From Micrococcales bacterium (lineage in GTDB: Bacteria > Actinomycetota > Actinomycetes > Actinomycetales > Microbacteriaceae), in contig JAFKIY010000002.1 of NCBI GenBank assembly GCA_017306245.1, forward strand, positions 271,412 through 335,411: DNA of 64,000 nucleotides, written 5' to 3'. The translations under genes and the position numbers were made by a program. The notes beneath the pieces were generated by a model. That model had not been told where the DNA came from, ran no database searches, and saw only the letters and a program-made list of their open reading frames with translations. Below are positions 55,365 through 63,050 of the stretch, piece by piece. The stretch's first letter is position 1. Every line of letters begins with the position of its first letter.

Positions 55365-56303
55365 GTGAGTAACGGTGTCGGCCCGTCGCGGCCCAGCAAG
55401 AATGAGCGCCGCAGTGCCGCGCGCGAGAAAGCTCGGCAGCTGCGCGAGGAGCAGAAGAAGAAGGACCGCAGAAACAGGCTGATCCTGCAGGGCAGCCTAT
55501 TCGTCGTGGTGCTCGCCATTGTCGCCGCGGTCATCCTCGTCATCACGAGCACGATGCGGCCGCCGGCTCCCGGCCCGCACAACATGCTGAGCGACGGCAT
55601 CAAGATCGGGGAGGGCTTCCACGCGGTGAAGACGTCGGCTCTGCAGCCGAGCGCCGAGCCCGTCCCGTTCCCGTCCAACCAGCCGTCATCGGTGCTGGAT
55701 ATTCGCATGTATGTCGACTACATGTGCCCGATTTGCGGCAACTTCGAGAAGGCGAACGCGGACCAGATCAAGAAGCTGGTGCAGGATGGGGCCGCCACGG
55801 TGGAGATTCACCCGGTGGCGATCCTCGACCGGGCGTCGATGGGCACGAAGTATTCGACGCGGGCCGCGAATTCTGCGGCGTGCGTCGCCGATCTTTCGCC
55901 CGACAATTTCTTCGACTACAGCGCGCTGCTGTTCGTTCACCAGCCGAAGGAGAACTCGCCCGGGCTGGACGACGACACGTTGATCGGTCTGGCGAAGGAG
56001 GCTGGGGTCTCCAAGTTCACGCAGGTTTCCAGCTGCATCAAGGATCAGACGTTCAAGAACTGGGTCGCAGGGGCGACGGATCGGTTCAACAGCAACCCGT
56101 TCCCGAACGTGTCGACGCAGCCGCCGCAGCACGGCACGCCCACGATTTTCGTGAACGGACAGCTTTACGAGTACACGTTCGACCAGACAACGGGTGCGTT
56201 CGACCCGGCCCAGTTCACCGCGTTCCTCACAAAGGTGCTGGGAGCGAACTTCTCCGAGGAGTCCGTGCCGTCGCCGTCGCCGAGTCCGTCGCCTACGAAC
56301 TAG
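55365..56303 (+). CDS. Membrane-anchored DsbA-like protein, second copy
   Basis: The 312-residue protein has a very basic coiled N-terminus (about 10-38), one transmembrane helix (41-62) and a DsbA-type thioredoxin fold with CPIC at 121-124 and cis-Pro in QHGTPTIFVNG. A Pro/Ser-repeat tail (PSPSPSPSP) ends it. GTG 55365 has GAGG six bases upstream. It has the same layout as the protein at 41522-42292. It probably handles disulfides in exported proteins. Confidence 0.88.
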   Translation: MSNGVGPSRPSKNERRSAAREKARQLREEQKKKDRRNRLILQGSLFVVVLAIVAAVILVITSTMRPPAPGPHNMLSDGIKIGEGFHAVKTSALQPSAEPVPFPSNQPSSVLDIRMYVDYMCPICGNFEKANADQIKKLVQDGAATVEIHPVAILDRASMGTKYSTRAANSAACVADLSPDNFFDYSALLFVHQPKENSPGLDDDTLIGLAKEAGVSKFTQVSSCIKDQTFKNWVAGATDRFNSNPFPNVSTQPPQHGTPTIFVNGQLYEYTFDQTTGAFDPAQFTAFLTKVLGANFSEESVPSPSPSPSPTN

Positions 56304-56387
56304 CGGCGCGCAGCGCCCCGGCGGTGACGAATAAGTCGCCGGCAACGTTGGGTTGTGTGGTGATGCAGCGGCGGTCAGGCTGGCGGC

Positions 56388-56870
56388 ATGGTCTCCACCG
56401 ACGCGTCTTTCGAGCACGCCTACGTTCAATATCTGCCAGCGGTGTCGAGCTATTTGTTTCGTCGGGTCGAGCGTCAGCATGTCGAGGATCTGGCGGCCGA
56501 CGTGTTTGCCGTCGCCTGGCGGCGGCGGGCAAGCGTTGCTGTCGGAGAGGAGTTACCGTGGCTCTATCGGATTGCGGCAAACGTGGTTGCCAACCATCGC
56601 CGCAAGCAAGCGTCGGGTGCCGCGCTTCTCGCATTTCTGCGGCCGGCAGACTCGGCCCCGTCCGCAGAGGACATCGTAGTCGCTGACACTGCGCTTGCCG
56701 AGGCATGGCGTCAATTGCACGCATCCGACCGTGAAATTCTCGCCCTTGCGCTCGTAGAGGATCTGACCCCGGCCGAGCTTTCGGTTGTTTTCGGGGTGAG
56801 CGTGAACGCGGCGACAATCCGGGTTCATCGGGCACGTGCGAAACTCGCGCAGCTGCTTGGCGCAGACTAA
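56388..56870 (+). CDS. ECF-type sigma factor
   Basis: The 160-residue protein is a minimal sigma factor: region 2 (about 5-75; FEHAYVQYLPAVSSYLFRRV, DLAADVFAVAWRR, LPWLYRIAANVVANHRRK) and region 4 (about 105-155; LALALVEDLTPAELSVVFGVSVNAATIRVHRAR). It is followed after 50 bp by a membrane protein that may be its anti-sigma factor. Upstream sequence CAACGTT near 56344 might be an ECF-type -35, not proven. Confidence 0.85.
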   Translation: MVSTDASFEHAYVQYLPAVSSYLFRRVERQHVEDLAADVFAVAWRRRASVAVGEELPWLYRIAANVVANHRRKQASGAALLAFLRPADSAPSAEDIVVADTALAEAWRQLHASDREILALALVEDLTPAELSVVFGVSVNAATIRVHRARAKLAQLLGAD

Positions 56871-56920
56871 GTTTTTCCGGCGCCGATGAAAGAATTGCAC
56901 GCTCACGACATTCCCTCCGT

Positions 56921-58282
56921 ATGACCGACAATCACGACGAACTTCGCCAACGGCTCCGCCGCAGCCTCGACCACGGATCGGCACCCGAACTTTCCGCCGA
57001 AATCGTCGGGGGTGCGGCGGGAAGGCCGACACCCCACCTCACCAACCCGGCGCGGACACTGCGCATCGCGGGAGCTGCAGGGGTCGCCGTCGCAGCGGTG
57101 ACGGTGGGTGCCCTGGTTCTGGGGCCGGGCATGACGCGCGCGCCCCTCTTCACTGCGGCAGCTGCGCCGTCGGGCGAAGCGGCGCTCGGTTCAAGGGATG
57201 CCGTCTCCAGCGACGCAAAAATGATGGCGATTTGGGCGGAGTACCGATATTTCGCAGGTTCATCGCTGTCCAGGGACGGCGGCTCCGGTCCGGTGTACCA
57301 GCTCGTACTCGACTTCGCCGATCCCACGGCGCGCGCCGCGGAGCTTGCACGCGTACTGGGTGTGGAGGGGGCTGTCGGCAAAGCCGACTTCGCCGACCCT
57401 GCCTATCCGACCTGGGTGGTCGGCCCGCAGGATGGCTCGGATTCCAGCCTCACGTTGAGCGCTTTCGGCACGGGCGACTGGTGGTTCAACGATCCGACCG
57501 TCACATCGGTTTACGTGTGCGACCCGTCTGCGACATCCGTGGATGCTGCCGAACAGGGATGCACCCTGCCGTCGGAGGCGCCCGCCACCAGGGCGCCATC
57601 CGGTGAGGAGGCGCGGTCGCTTGCGAAGGCCCTGTTCGCATCCACCGGCTACGCAGTGGCCGCCAACGACATCGAGATCACCTCCGGCAGCGACGGGACC
57701 AGCGCGAGCGCGTACCTGACGGTCGATGGGGTAAAAACGGGTCTTGATTGGAGCGCCTACTGGACGAACACGGGCGGTCTCGCCTACGCGTACGGGCACT
57801 CGGTGCATCCGGAGGCCCGCGGCACGTTCAACACCGTGTCACCGACGGATGCCGTGCAGCGACTCTCTGATTACCGCTGGTATGGAGCCGCGGGCCCTGA
57901 CTATCAGGGCGGCGCGATGATGTTCGCGAAGGGCTCAGCGGTCGAGGACGCTCCCGGGAATGTCGACGGGTCGGGTGGAGCCGAGGATTCGGGTACGGGG
58001 CCGGAGGCTCCGCCAGCTGTCGATCCGACCCCGCCCACTGATGTTCCCGCCGAGCCGTCCATGCCGGCACCCGACGAGACGCTGCCTCCCGTCGACATCC
58101 AGCCCACTCCGGACGTCGTGGAGGTTACCGTCGACAAGGCTGCGGCGACGCTGTTGCTCATGTGGGACGCCAACGGCAACGCCTGGCTCGTTCCCGGCTA
58201 TGCCATGCAGATGCCCGAGGGCTGGTGGAGCGCCGTTGTCAGCCTCATCGACGGGGTGATTGCGCTTCCCGAGCAAATGTAG
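56921..58282 (+). CDS. Single-pass membrane protein, putative partner of the ECF sigma factor
   Basis: The 453-residue protein has a cytoplasmic N-terminus of about 45 residues (ELRQRLRRSLDHGSAPELSA), one transmembrane helix (about 48-70; IAGAAGVAVAAVTVGALVL) and a large extracytoplasmic part. That part includes a Pro/Glu-rich linker (about 350-390) and a hydrophobic C-terminal segment. The topology and placement behind a sigma factor suggest an anti-sigma factor, but no zinc-type or RskA motif is visible. No family recognised. Confidence 0.72.
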   Translation: MTDNHDELRQRLRRSLDHGSAPELSAEIVGGAAGRPTPHLTNPARTLRIAGAAGVAVAAVTVGALVLGPGMTRAPLFTAAAAPSGEAALGSRDAVSSDAKMMAIWAEYRYFAGSSLSRDGGSGPVYQLVLDFADPTARAAELARVLGVEGAVGKADFADPAYPTWVVGPQDGSDSSLTLSAFGTGDWWFNDPTVTSVYVCDPSATSVDAAEQGCTLPSEAPATRAPSGEEARSLAKALFASTGYAVAANDIEITSGSDGTSASAYLTVDGVKTGLDWSAYWTNTGGLAYAYGHSVHPEARGTFNTVSPTDAVQRLSDYRWYGAAGPDYQGGAMMFAKGSAVEDAPGNVDGSGGAEDSGTGPEAPPAVDPTPPTDVPAEPSMPAPDETLPPVDIQPTPDVVEVTVDKAAATLLLMWDANGNAWLVPGYAMQMPEGWWSAVVSLIDGVIALPEQM

Positions 58283-58330
58283 GCAGGGTGCGGAGGCGAG
58301 GGAGTCGCTACCGGCTGGTACCGTGAACGC

Positions 58331-59401
58331 GTGGTCCACAGGCTCACTCGCGACGAGGCGCGCCGCATCGCGGTGCAGGCGCAGCTGCTGGATGCGAACC
58401 GGGCCGGTGACGTCGTGGAGGTCGCCGAAACTTTGGGCGCGATCAAGATCGACCCGACCGCGACGATCGCGCCGGCCGAGCACAGCATCCTGTGGTCGCG
58501 GATCGGGAGAGGATACGACCCGATCCAGTTGTCGAAGGCGGTCGAGATGGATCGACTGCTGTTCGAGTTCGACGGCGCGTTTCGGCCGATCAGCTTGCTG
58601 CCTCTCATGCTGCCGGGGACGCGGCGGTGGCCGCAGCGGGCGAGCAGCCGAGCCTGGCTGGAGGCGAACGACAGTTTCCGCACGGACGTGCTCGCCCGGT
58701 TGCGTGCGGAAGGTCCGCTGCTCGCATCCGACATCCCCGACACCGCTGCCGTCACGCGCGGGACCGAATCCGGCTGGTATGGGACCGGGCAGGTGGTGCA
58801 CATGCTCGATTTCCTGATGAGGCAGGGCGAGGTGGCGATCGTCGGGCGTGCGGGCCGCCATCGGAGGTGGGATCTGGCCGAACGGGTATATCCGCAGAAC
58901 CTTCCCGACTATTCGCTCGAGGATGCGGAGCGGATGCTGCAGGAGCGCCGCCTTCAGGCCGCGGGCATCGCGAAGCAGAAGTCGCCGTGGACGCCCATTG
59001 GAGAGGTCGGGGAGCCGGCGGTGGTCGAGGGGAGCGCATGGAAGTTCCGCGTCGACCCGGAGGCACTGACTGCGCTGAACGATGACCCCGGCGGCCGGGT
59101 GGCGTTTCTCAATCCTTATGACGGAATGCTGTTTGACCGTCCGCGCTTGAAGGAGATTTTCGAGTTCGAGTACGTGCTGGAGCAGTTCAAGCCGAAGTCG
59201 CAGCGCAAGTATGGTTTCTTCGCGTACCCGATCCTCATGGGGGACCGGTTCGTCGGGATGCTCGACGCCGTGGCCGGCGACAAGCTCACCGTAAATGCCG
59301 TGCACGAGTTTCTGCCGTTCGATGCGGAGGAAGACGAGATGGTGCGGGCGGAAATCGACGGACTGGCCGAGTGGCTGGGGATAGAAGTGTCTGCCTGGTG
59401 A
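58331..59401 (+). CDS. YcaQ/AlkZ-like winged-helix protein
   Basis: The 356-residue protein belongs to the HTH_42 family of winged-helix DNA glycosylases: TRDEARRIAVQAQLLD at the start, repeated winged helices in the middle, and a C-terminal beta domain (NPYDGMLFDRPRLKEIFEFE). Proven members use a QxQ or QxD catalytic motif. The aligned place here reads K39-I40-D41, so the first Gln is missing and activity is doubtful or changed. GTG 58331 lies six bases after TACCGT, fitting a leaderless start. Confidence 0.8.
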   Translation: MVHRLTRDEARRIAVQAQLLDANRAGDVVEVAETLGAIKIDPTATIAPAEHSILWSRIGRGYDPIQLSKAVEMDRLLFEFDGAFRPISLLPLMLPGTRRWPQRASSRAWLEANDSFRTDVLARLRAEGPLLASDIPDTAAVTRGTESGWYGTGQVVHMLDFLMRQGEVAIVGRAGRHRRWDLAERVYPQNLPDYSLEDAERMLQERRLQAAGIAKQKSPWTPIGEVGEPAVVEGSAWKFRVDPEALTALNDDPGGRVAFLNPYDGMLFDRPRLKEIFEFEYVLEQFKPKSQRKYGFFAYPILMGDRFVGMLDAVAGDKLTVNAVHEFLPFDAEEDEMVRAEIDGLAEWLGIEVSAW

Positions 59402-60442
59402 TCAGAGTGCGAGCAGGCGCTCAGTGTCGCCGAACACTTCGAGCCCTGCGCACTCGCCGACGCCCTCGATGAGAACCCTGCCGTGGTGGTCGGTGTGCCG
59501 AAACTGGATGCGAGCATCCAGGGTCTCTTCGACGCGCTGGTGCATGGCGGTGCGCAAGGGGGCGTGGAGGAGGCCGCCGCGCACGCGTTCGGCGGTGAGG
59601 TCGAGTACGCCGTCCGGGCCGCTCACCGACCACCGCACGTGGCTGTCGTCGATCGTGAGGGAGCGTTCGGTGGAGCGCTTGTAGGTGGTCCACTTGTGCA
59701 GGCGGCCGCCGTGCCGGAACCCGATGATGGATCCGCGGAACGACCCGCGCAGCCAGGGGATGATGGCGACGGACGCGATGAGCGAGGCATCGGGGTTGAG
59801 GCTGGCGGCGCCGTCGCCCGTGGTCGTGTCGATGTGGTTGCTGGCCATCCAGACGTAGCCGGCGGGGAACGCTTTGCCCCAGTCTTTCTCGATGTAGCCG
59901 CGGCCCTCGTCGAAGGAGGTGGCGACCCCTTCGACGTCGATCGTGCCACGCAGTTCGTGGCCGAACGAGACGATGCCGTGGAAGCACTCCATTAACGGCA
60001 CGAGGCCGTACCAGCCCATGATGCCCGGCTCGCGCGCGGTGACCGGCCACGGCACCATCGGCGTCGCGTAGTCGATGCGGCCTTTCAGCTGTGGCAGGTC
60101 GAGCGTGACGCCCTCGGCCGAGAAGTGGTTGCCGCCCACCTGAACTTCGAAACGGCGGTCGGATGCCCGGAACTCCTCGACCGGGAACCGGTGGTACCAG
60201 GAACGCCCAGTGAGCCCGTCGAGCACCTGCACAAAGGCTTCGTCGCGCGGGGTGTCTTCGTTCGTTCCGTCGTCACCCGTTGCGAGCCCGCGGAAAATGC
60301 CGGGGATGACCGCCCACCGCTGCGAGCGATCCGCTGACACGAGCTTGTTGTACCAGCCTTCGAAGAACCCGCTCCGCACGCCGTCGCCGTGATAGGCCTC
60401 GGGATACCGGATGCCGCGAAGCGTGGCTGCTGGGGTGCGCAT
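59402..60442 (-). CDS. Tocopherol cyclase-like protein
   Basis: The 346-residue protein has the family pattern GFFEGWYNKLV near the start, VWMASNH in the middle and EKDWGKAFP, as in plant and cyanobacterial tocopherol cyclases. Actinobacteria do not make tocopherol, so it probably acts on another prenyl or lipid-like substrate. Its stop abuts the stop of the convergent YcaQ-like gene with no base between. Function inferred only from the fold. Confidence 0.83.
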   Translation of the reverse strand: MRTPAATLRGIRYPEAYHGDGVRSGFFEGWYNKLVSADRSQRWAVIPGIFRGLATGDDGTNEDTPRDEAFVQVLDGLTGRSWYHRFPVEEFRASDRRFEVQVGGNHFSAEGVTLDLPQLKGRIDYATPMVPWPVTAREPGIMGWYGLVPLMECFHGIVSFGHELRGTIDVEGVATSFDEGRGYIEKDWGKAFPAGYVWMASNHIDTTTGDGAASLNPDASLIASVAIIPWLRGSFRGSIIGFRHGGRLHKWTTYKRSTERSLTIDDSHVRWSVSGPDGVLDLTAERVRGGLLHAPLRTAMHQRVEETLDARIQFRHTDHHGRVLIEGVGECAGLEVFGDTERLLAL

Positions 60443-60471
60443 GGGACAAGCCTAGGTCGAAGGAAGTCTCG

Positions 60472-60545
60472 AGCCCCCTGTCGGATTCGAACCGACGACC
60501 CCCGCTTTACAAGAGCGGTGCTCTGGCCAACTGAGCTAAGGAGGC
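60472..60545 (-). tRNA. tRNA-Thr (anticodon TGT)
   Basis: The minus strand forms a cloverleaf: acceptor GCCTCCT with AGGGGGC, D-arm GCTCAGTTGGCCAGAGC, anticodon stem CCGCT/AGCGG with loop CTTGTAA, and T-arm GTCGGTTCGAATCCGAC. Anticodon TGT is at 60519-60521. CCA is not encoded. Confidence 0.97.
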
Positions 60546-60590
60546 GAATAACCTCCCCAATAGTAACGGGAGCAGCGAGGCCTCCAGGCC

Positions 60591-60995
60591 TCAGTTGTCC
60601 TTCGGCTCGAAGCTGAGCGACACCGAGTTCATGCAGAACCGGTCCCCGGTCGGCGTCTGCGGCGCATCGTCGAACACGTGCCCCAGGTGGGAGCCGCAAT
60701 TCGCGCACCGCACCTCCACGCGCTCCATGCCGAGAGTGGTGTCCTTCAGGAGCACAACGGCATCCTTTTCGGTGGGAATGTAAAAACTCGGCCAACCGCA
60801 GTGGGAATCGAACTTCGCGTCGCTGCGGAACAACTCGGCACTGCACGCCTTGCAGCGGTACACGCCTTCGCGCTTCTCGTCGAGCAGTTCCCCGGTCCAG
60901 GGCCGCTCCGTTCCGGCCTGGCGCAGAACCGCGAACTCCTCAGGGCTCAGCGTCTCGCGCCACTCCTCGTCGCTTTTCGTGACCTTGTAGTTCAT
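60591..60995 (-). CDS. msrB: Methionine-R-sulfoxide reductase
   Basis: The 134-residue enzyme reduces methionine-R-sulfoxide in damaged proteins. Zinc ligands are C48, C51, C97 and C100, and the catalytic cysteine is C121 in RFCMNSVSL. HCGWPSFY is the substrate-binding motif. ATG 60995 gives the family length. It stands alone between a tRNA and the divergent DUF2332 gene. Confidence 0.95.
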   Translation of the reverse strand: MNYKVTKSDEEWRETLSPEEFAVLRQAGTERPWTGELLDEKREGVYRCKACSAELFRSDAKFDSHCGWPSFYIPTEKDAVVLLKDTTLGMERVEVRCANCGSHLGHVFDDAPQTPTGDRFCMNSVSLSFEPKDN

Positions 60996-61091
60996 GGCCG
61001 TCTCCCTCCGGGCACCCGATGGACGCCCTCCACCACTATTCAACCGTGATCCTCGGCGACATGTTCCCCACCTGCGTGCAAAAATCGTGAA

Positions 61092-62096
61092 ATGACACAG
61101 CGCAGCACGGCCGAATGGTACCGGTCGTTTGGCGAGGTCGAGGCACGAGGGCATTCACCGCTGTTCGAAGAATGGGCCCTCGGCATCGCGGATGATGCGG
61201 ACGTGATCGCCCTCATCGACGACCTCCCCCCGCAGAAGCGCCAACCGAACCTCGTGTTCGCGACCGCGCGGCTGCTGGGAGCCCCGCTCGGCGGTTACCC
61301 CGAATTCCGCGCCTGGCTTCTCGAACACTGGCCGCACGTTGCCGACGAAGCCAAACAGCGGATGACCCAAACCAACGAGCCGCGCCGCTGCGGCGCCATC
61401 GTGCTCGCGCTCGGCCTCATCGCCCAACGCATCGACGGCCCCATGGCCATCCTGGAACTCGGAGCCAGCGGCGGGCTCTGCCTCTACCCCGACCGATACA
61501 GCTACCGATACGGGGACGGCGACTGGCTGCACCCGGCAACAGGTCCGTCCACGGTACGAATCGACGTCGAGGTGCGAGGCGGCGGCGTGCCGGTACCGGC
61601 CGCCATCCCCGAGATCAGTTGGCGGGCTGGGATCGACCTCCACCCGCTCGACGTGCGGAAAGTGGAGGACGTCCGCTGGCTTGAGACGCTCGTGTGGCCC
61701 GAGCAGACCGAGCGGCGGGATCGCATCCGAGCCGCAATCGACATTGTCCGGAACGACCCGCCGAAGCTCATTCGCGGCAACGCGATCGACCACCTCGCTG
61801 CGGTCGCCGCCTCAGCCCCACCCGAACTGACACTGGTCGTCGTCACCAGCGTCATGCTCACCTACCTGACCTACCCGGAGCGGATGGAGCTCATCGCGGC
61901 CATCCGGGACCTCGGCGCGCACGGCATCTCCCTCGACGGCATTGGCGTGCGCCCCGCCGTCGACGCGCTGCACCCGCACCCGGTGGACGGGCGCTTCACC
62001 CTGTCGCTCGACGGCGTCCCGCTGGCGGATGTCGGCCCGCACGGCCAGTTCATCGACTGGTTTGTGCACCCCGCCGGGCCGCCTCAGGAATCTTGA
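61092..62096 (+). CDS. DUF2332 family protein
   Basis: The 334-residue protein matches the DUF2332 family: SPLFEEWALGIADDADVIALIDDLPPQKRQPNLVFATARLLG (quoted in pieces SPLFEEWALGIADD and KRQPNLVFATARLLG) and LELGASGGLCLYPDRYSY. The latter resembles a nucleotide or SAM-binding glycine motif, so a methyltransferase-like fold is possible. Function is not known. Starts at ATG 61092. Confidence 0.85.
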   Translation: MTQRSTAEWYRSFGEVEARGHSPLFEEWALGIADDADVIALIDDLPPQKRQPNLVFATARLLGAPLGGYPEFRAWLLEHWPHVADEAKQRMTQTNEPRRCGAIVLALGLIAQRIDGPMAILELGASGGLCLYPDRYSYRYGDGDWLHPATGPSTVRIDVEVRGGGVPVPAAIPEISWRAGIDLHPLDVRKVEDVRWLETLVWPEQTERRDRIRAAIDIVRNDPPKLIRGNAIDHLAAVAASAPPELTLVVVTSVMLTYLTYPERMELIAAIRDLGAHGISLDGIGVRPAVDALHPHPVDGRFTLSLDGVPLADVGPHGQFIDWFVHPAGPPQES

Positions 62097-62144
62097 GGTC
62101 GACACGTTTTAGGATGTGCACACACGAACGAGAGCGGAGCACGA

Positions 62145-62462
62145 GTGGCATCCACCGAGGGTCTGGCGCCCGACGACTCCACCGGAGTCGCCGACACGGC
62201 ACTCTCCACCCGGGATCGCAGCATCCTCGACTTCGAACGAGACTGGTCGCGTCCTCCGGGCGCGAAAGAGGAAGCCGTGCGTTCACAGTTTGGACTGTCG
62301 GCGGCCCGGTACTATCAAGTGCTGAACTCGTTGCTGGATTCACCGGACGCGCTCGCGTACGACCCCATGCTGGTGAAACGGTTGCAGCGAATGCGGGACA
62401 CCAACACAAGTGCCAGAACGTTGATGCGTGACCGCAGCGAAGACACCACCAGCCGCAGCTGA
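62145..62462 (+). CDS. DUF3263 family protein
   Basis: The 105-residue protein is the small actinobacterial DUF3263 family: LSTRDRSILDFERDWSRPP and the helix-turn-helix-like FGLSAARYYQVLNSLLDSP. It is probably DNA-binding. The GTG start has GGAGCACGA upstream and TAGGAT at 62110-62115 as a likely -10. The LytR_C-domain gene follows after 18 bp, an arrangement I recall from related genomes. Confidence 0.87.
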   Translation: MASTEGLAPDDSTGVADTALSTRDRSILDFERDWSRPPGAKEEAVRSQFGLSAARYYQVLNSLLDSPDALAYDPMLVKRLQRMRDTNTSARTLMRDRSEDTTSRS

Positions 62463-62480
62463 CAACAAACCGAGAGAACG

Positions 62481-63041
62481 ATGGCCAACTTTCCGCAGGA
62501 CCGTTTCGATGACGTGCCGACCGACCTCGTGCGCGTCGGCGCACACCGGGCCCCCCGCAAGAAAGGCCGCGGGTGGATCGGATTCGCCTGGGCCGCCGTC
62601 GCAACCGTTCTCCTGACCGCGTTGGGGCTCGTCGGGCTCGCCGCGATCAACAACAACATCAACTTCGACCTCCCGTTCTTCCAGGCCGGAGAAACCCCCA
62701 CCCCCACGCCGACGCCCACGCCGACGGCCAACCCGACCCTCGACCCGTCCGTGCCGCTGACCATCCTCAACGGGACCCCGGTCGTCGGCCTTGCCAACCA
62801 GGTGGGGGATGCGCTCGTCGCGCAAGGATGGGAAGGCGCGCAGCAGGGTGTCGGCAGCCGGGCGAACGCCTCCACGAGCGACATCGACGAAACCGTCGTG
62901 TACTACTCGGATCCGTCGCTGGAGGGTGCCGCGCGAGGTCTCGTGCTCGCCCTCGGCGTCGGCGAGATCCGACTGTCCACGGATTTCCCCGGATCCCAGA
63001 TCACCGTGGTCATCGGGGCGGATTACAAACCAGCGGGGTAG
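62481..63041 (+). CDS. LytR C-terminal-domain membrane protein
   Basis: The 186-residue protein has a cytoplasmic N-terminus (about 1-33), one transmembrane helix (about 34-55), a Thr/Pro repeat linker (TPTPTPTPT, about 73-82) and a C-terminal LytR_C domain (about 92-186; VPLTILNGTPVVGLANQVGD). The domain is found with cell-wall LCP enzymes. Its role here is unknown. It follows the DUF3263 gene and nearly touches the DUF3048 lipoprotein gene. Confidence 0.86.
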   Translation: MANFPQDRFDDVPTDLVRVGAHRAPRKKGRGWIGFAWAAVATVLLTALGLVGLAAINNNINFDLPFFQAGETPTPTPTPTPTANPTLDPSVPLTILNGTPVVGLANQVGDALVAQGWEGAQQGVGSRANASTSDIDETVVYYSDPSLEGAARGLVLALGVGEIRLSTDFPGSQITVVIGADYKPAG

Positions 63042-63050
63042 CCTGTGCCG

